Positions 62,339 to 64,000 of a DNA stretch of 64,000 nt are shown here, piece by piece. The stretch is taken from positions 19,030 through 83,029 of the forward strand of contig CAYJLY010000005.1 of assembly GCA_964371385.1 (NCBI GenBank), given 5' to 3'. Below the pieces are notes generated by a model that did not search any database, was not told the DNA's origin, and worked only from the letters and a program-made list of their open reading frames with translations. Position numbers and translations under genes: made by a program. The stretch's first letter is position 1. Each line of letters opens with the position of its first letter. The DNA comes from Mucinivorans sp964371385 (GTDB taxonomy: Bacteria > Bacteroidota > Bacteroidia > Bacteroidales > Rikenellaceae).

Positions 62339-62887
62339 ATGAAAGAAAAAATAAATATAATCACATCTGAGTTTGTCTCTCTGCCGGTGAGCAACGTGGA
62401 CACAGATCAGATTATCCCTGCACGCTATCTCACTACGACTTCTCGTGAGGGCTTTGGCGATGCACTTTTTGCCGATTGGCGCACAAACCCTCAGTTTGCT
62501 ATTAATATATATAGTGGGGTAGTGTTGGTCGCTGGCGAAAACTTCGGATCGGGCTCCTCGCGCGAGCATGCTGCTTGGGCGCTCTATGACTATGGTTTTA
62601 GGATTGTGGTGAGCTCGAAATTTGCTGATATTTTCCGTAACAATGCCCTAAACACAGGGATATTGCCAATTGAGGTGTCCCCTGAGTTTCTCGATAAAAT
62701 ATTCTCTAGTGGCTCAAAGTTGGAAGTGAATCTACCACAACAGACCCTTACAATATGTAGCAGCGGTGAATCAACCCCTTTCACTATCGATTCCTATAAA
62801 AAAGAGTGTCTAGTGAATGGATATGATGATGTGGATTATTTGTTGAGTATTAAAAACGAAATAGAAAACTATGAAAACAAACTTTAA
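62339..62887 (+). CDS. leuD: 3-isopropylmalate dehydratase small subunit
   Basis: This 182-residue swivel-domain subunit completes the LeuCD enzyme. Motifs are VDTDQIIPARYL and ENFGSGSSREHAAWAL, which binds substrate. The start is ATG 62339, 32 bases after leuC; the open frame extends further 5' only as an overlap. Its end overlaps leuB by 17 bases. Confidence 0.95.
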   Translation: MKEKINIITSEFVSLPVSNVDTDQIIPARYLTTTSREGFGDALFADWRTNPQFAINIYSGVVLVAGENFGSGSSREHAAWALYDYGFRIVVSSKFADIFRNNALNTGILPIEVSPEFLDKIFSSGSKLEVNLPQQTLTICSSGESTPFTIDSYKKECLVNGYDDVDYLLSIKNEIENYENKL

Positions 62888-63938
62888 TATAGCACTCCTA
62901 GCTGGCGATGGCATAGGTCCCGAGGTGGCCGCTCAAGCCGTAAAGGTCTTGGAGCGTGTGGGCGAGAAATTCGGCTATACCTTCAATTTCACTAGTGCAC
63001 CCGTAGGTGCTGTAGCCATAGACGAGTGTGGCGATCCATTCCCTTCGCACACCGAAGAGATATGTAAAGCCTCCGACGCCATCCTCTTTGGAGCAGTGGG
63101 CGATCCTAAATATGACAACGACCCATCGGCAAAAGTGCGCCCCGAGCAAGGACTGCTGCGTATGCGCAAGGTTCTTGGACTTTATGCAAATGTGCGCCCT
63201 CTTGAAATGTTTGAGGCCCTTGTTGATCGCTCACCCCTAAAGCGTGAACGTATCGAAGGTGCCAACTGCGTGTTTATCCGCGAACTCACGGGTGGTATAT
63301 ATTTTGGCGAGAAAAAACTCTCGACTGATGGACAAACTGCCAGCGACCTGTGTGCTTATACCCAGCAGGAAATCGAAAGGGTGGTGCGTTATGCTCTGGA
63401 GGTAGCTCGCACACGAAGAGGACACCTAACCGTAGTGGATAAGGCAAACGTATTGGAAACCTCTCGTCTGTGGCGCTCGGTTGCACAGCGATTGGCAGCA
63501 GATTACCCTGATGTGACAGTTGAATATATGTTCGTGGATAATGCCGCCATGCAGCTGGTGCAGAACCCACGCCAATTTGATGTTGTGGTAACCGAGAATA
63601 TGTTTGGCGACATCTTAACCGACGAACTCTCGGTCATAAGCGGCTCGATGGGGCTTATGCCCTCAGCTTCGGTTGGCTCTGAGGTTGCGCTTTTCGAACC
63701 CATCCATGGATCTTATCCCCAGGCGGCAGGTAAGAATATCGCAAATCCTCTTGCAACCATTCTATCGGCAGCCATGCTTTTGGAACATCTTTCACTACAT
63801 GATGCCGCAAAATCCGTTCGAGCTGCAGTGAACTCTGCGATCGAAAATGGCATAGTAACTGAAGATTTAAGCGCAGAGGGTGAAAAATTCTCAACTACGC
63901 AAGTGGGTGATTATGTGGCAGATAGAGTAACGTGTTAA
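62871..63938 (+). CDS. leuB: 3-isopropylmalate dehydrogenase
   Basis: This 355-residue NAD-dependent enzyme oxidatively decarboxylates 3-isopropylmalate to 2-ketoisocaproate. GDGIGPEV is at residues 13-20. RELTGGIYFGEK supplies the substrate-binding Arg and Tyr, and VTENMFGDILTDE carries the metal-binding Asp residues. GSAPDIAGK of other families appears as GSYPQAAGKNIANP. It overlaps leuD, so translation is coupled. leuA is not in the window. Confidence 0.96.
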   Translation: MKTNFNIALLAGDGIGPEVAAQAVKVLERVGEKFGYTFNFTSAPVGAVAIDECGDPFPSHTEEICKASDAILFGAVGDPKYDNDPSAKVRPEQGLLRMRKVLGLYANVRPLEMFEALVDRSPLKRERIEGANCVFIRELTGGIYFGEKKLSTDGQTASDLCAYTQQEIERVVRYALEVARTRRGHLTVVDKANVLETSRLWRSVAQRLAADYPDVTVEYMFVDNAAMQLVQNPRQFDVVVTENMFGDILTDELSVISGSMGLMPSASVGSEVALFEPIHGSYPQAAGKNIANPLATILSAAMLLEHLSLHDAAKSVRAAVNSAIENGIVTEDLSAEGEKFSTTQVGDYVADRVTC

Positions 63939-63966
63939 AAAAACATTAAAAAAACTTTCAGAATTA

Positions 63967-63999
63967 TTTGGAAGTAGAGGAAATAATGCCTTATCTTTG
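63967..63999 (+). promoter_or_regulatory. Promoter at the right edge, next gene outside window
   Basis: TTTG (63967-63970) and TATCTTTG (63992-63999) are separated by 21 bases. It points rightward out of the window, so a new transcription unit follows leuB. Confidence 0.6.
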
Positions 64000-64000
64000 C

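Noticed and set aside
61692..62569. Overlapping open frames antisense to leuC and leuD
   Set aside because: They lie opposite strongly conserved genes, read as low-quality protein and have no promoter.

Overview
The window is a piece of a Bacteroidota chromosome, most probably order Bacteroidales. The evidence is the recurrent promoter type (TTTG, 19-21 bases, TAnnTTTG) before most transcription units, the lack of Shine-Dalgarno sequences at most starts, and family content that is typical of this group: DUF4837 lipoprotein, PCMD lipoprotein, PNGase F-related protein, YitT and DUF2721 proteins, and a coaX-OMP-TPR-LptC-CorC block. Nearly all of it is housekeeping DNA, densely packed and in both orientations. 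There is no prophage, transposase gene, CRISPR array or polysaccharide-utilisation locus. The family within the order cannot be fixed from the sequence alone.

Layout. 1-6.0 kb (minus): malate dehydrogenase, glycine cleavage H protein, Mfd and a DUF4837 lipoprotein, with a 136-base MITE-like element between the last two. 6.1-12.5 kb (plus): polysaccharide deacetylase, type III pantothenate kinase and envelope genes (outer-membrane protein, TPR protein, LptC-like lipoprotein, CorC/CNNM protein). 12.9-18.6 kb (minus): gltX, a PNGase F-related protein, an acyl-CoA ligase and its XRE-cupin regulator. 18.9-24.1 kb: bioD, a periplasmic glutathione peroxidase, the thrS-infC-rpmI-rplT operon and tRNA-Leu(GAG). 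24.2-27.6 kb (minus): a beta-barrel protein, an assembly gap, a novel-looking membrane protein coupled to an ECF sigma factor, and rnhB. 27.6-32.8 kb (plus): class A PBP, a BNR-repeat sialidase-like protein and asd. 33-36.4 kb (minus): a FAD-dependent oxidoreductase and two LytM/M23 proteins. 36.6-41.2 kb (plus): alaS, a secreted iron-type superoxide dismutase, DUF2721 and an SDR. 41.2-42.7 kb (minus): YgjP-like metalloprotein and miaA. 42.8-58.4 kb (plus): dnaE, trxA, tRNA-Pro(TGG), cysD-cysN-cysH, a small membrane protein, C-terminal processing protease, leuS, YitT, M23 and an NrtR-like regulator. 58.6-63.9 kb (plus): beta-barrel plus PCMD lipoprotein, then leuC-leuD-leuB.

How it works together. 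CysD, CysN and an iron-sulfur type CysH form an APS-level sulfate assimilation route that needs no CysC. Three LytM proteins, PBP1A, the protease and the envelope block serve cell-wall and outer-membrane upkeep. A secreted SOD and a secreted glutathione peroxidase suggest periplasmic oxidative defence.

Most notable points: infC has no ATG, GTG or TTG start that would keep its conserved N-terminus and seems to start at AUU. The 100-N gap is flanked by an identical 55-base repeat and is probably an assembly artefact. A TTAA-flanked MITE-like element may carry the mfd promoter. A degenerate intergenic repeat family occurs at three loci. Two divergent promoter pairs overlap inside inverted repeats. 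The tRNA-Pro promoter box is mirrored in a 12-base palindrome. There is a strong G-quadruplex tract, and one of the paired LytM proteins has lost a catalytic histidine. I found no clear candidate for a wholly new multi-gene system; the least explained gene set is the sigma factor, membrane protein and beta-barrel trio.
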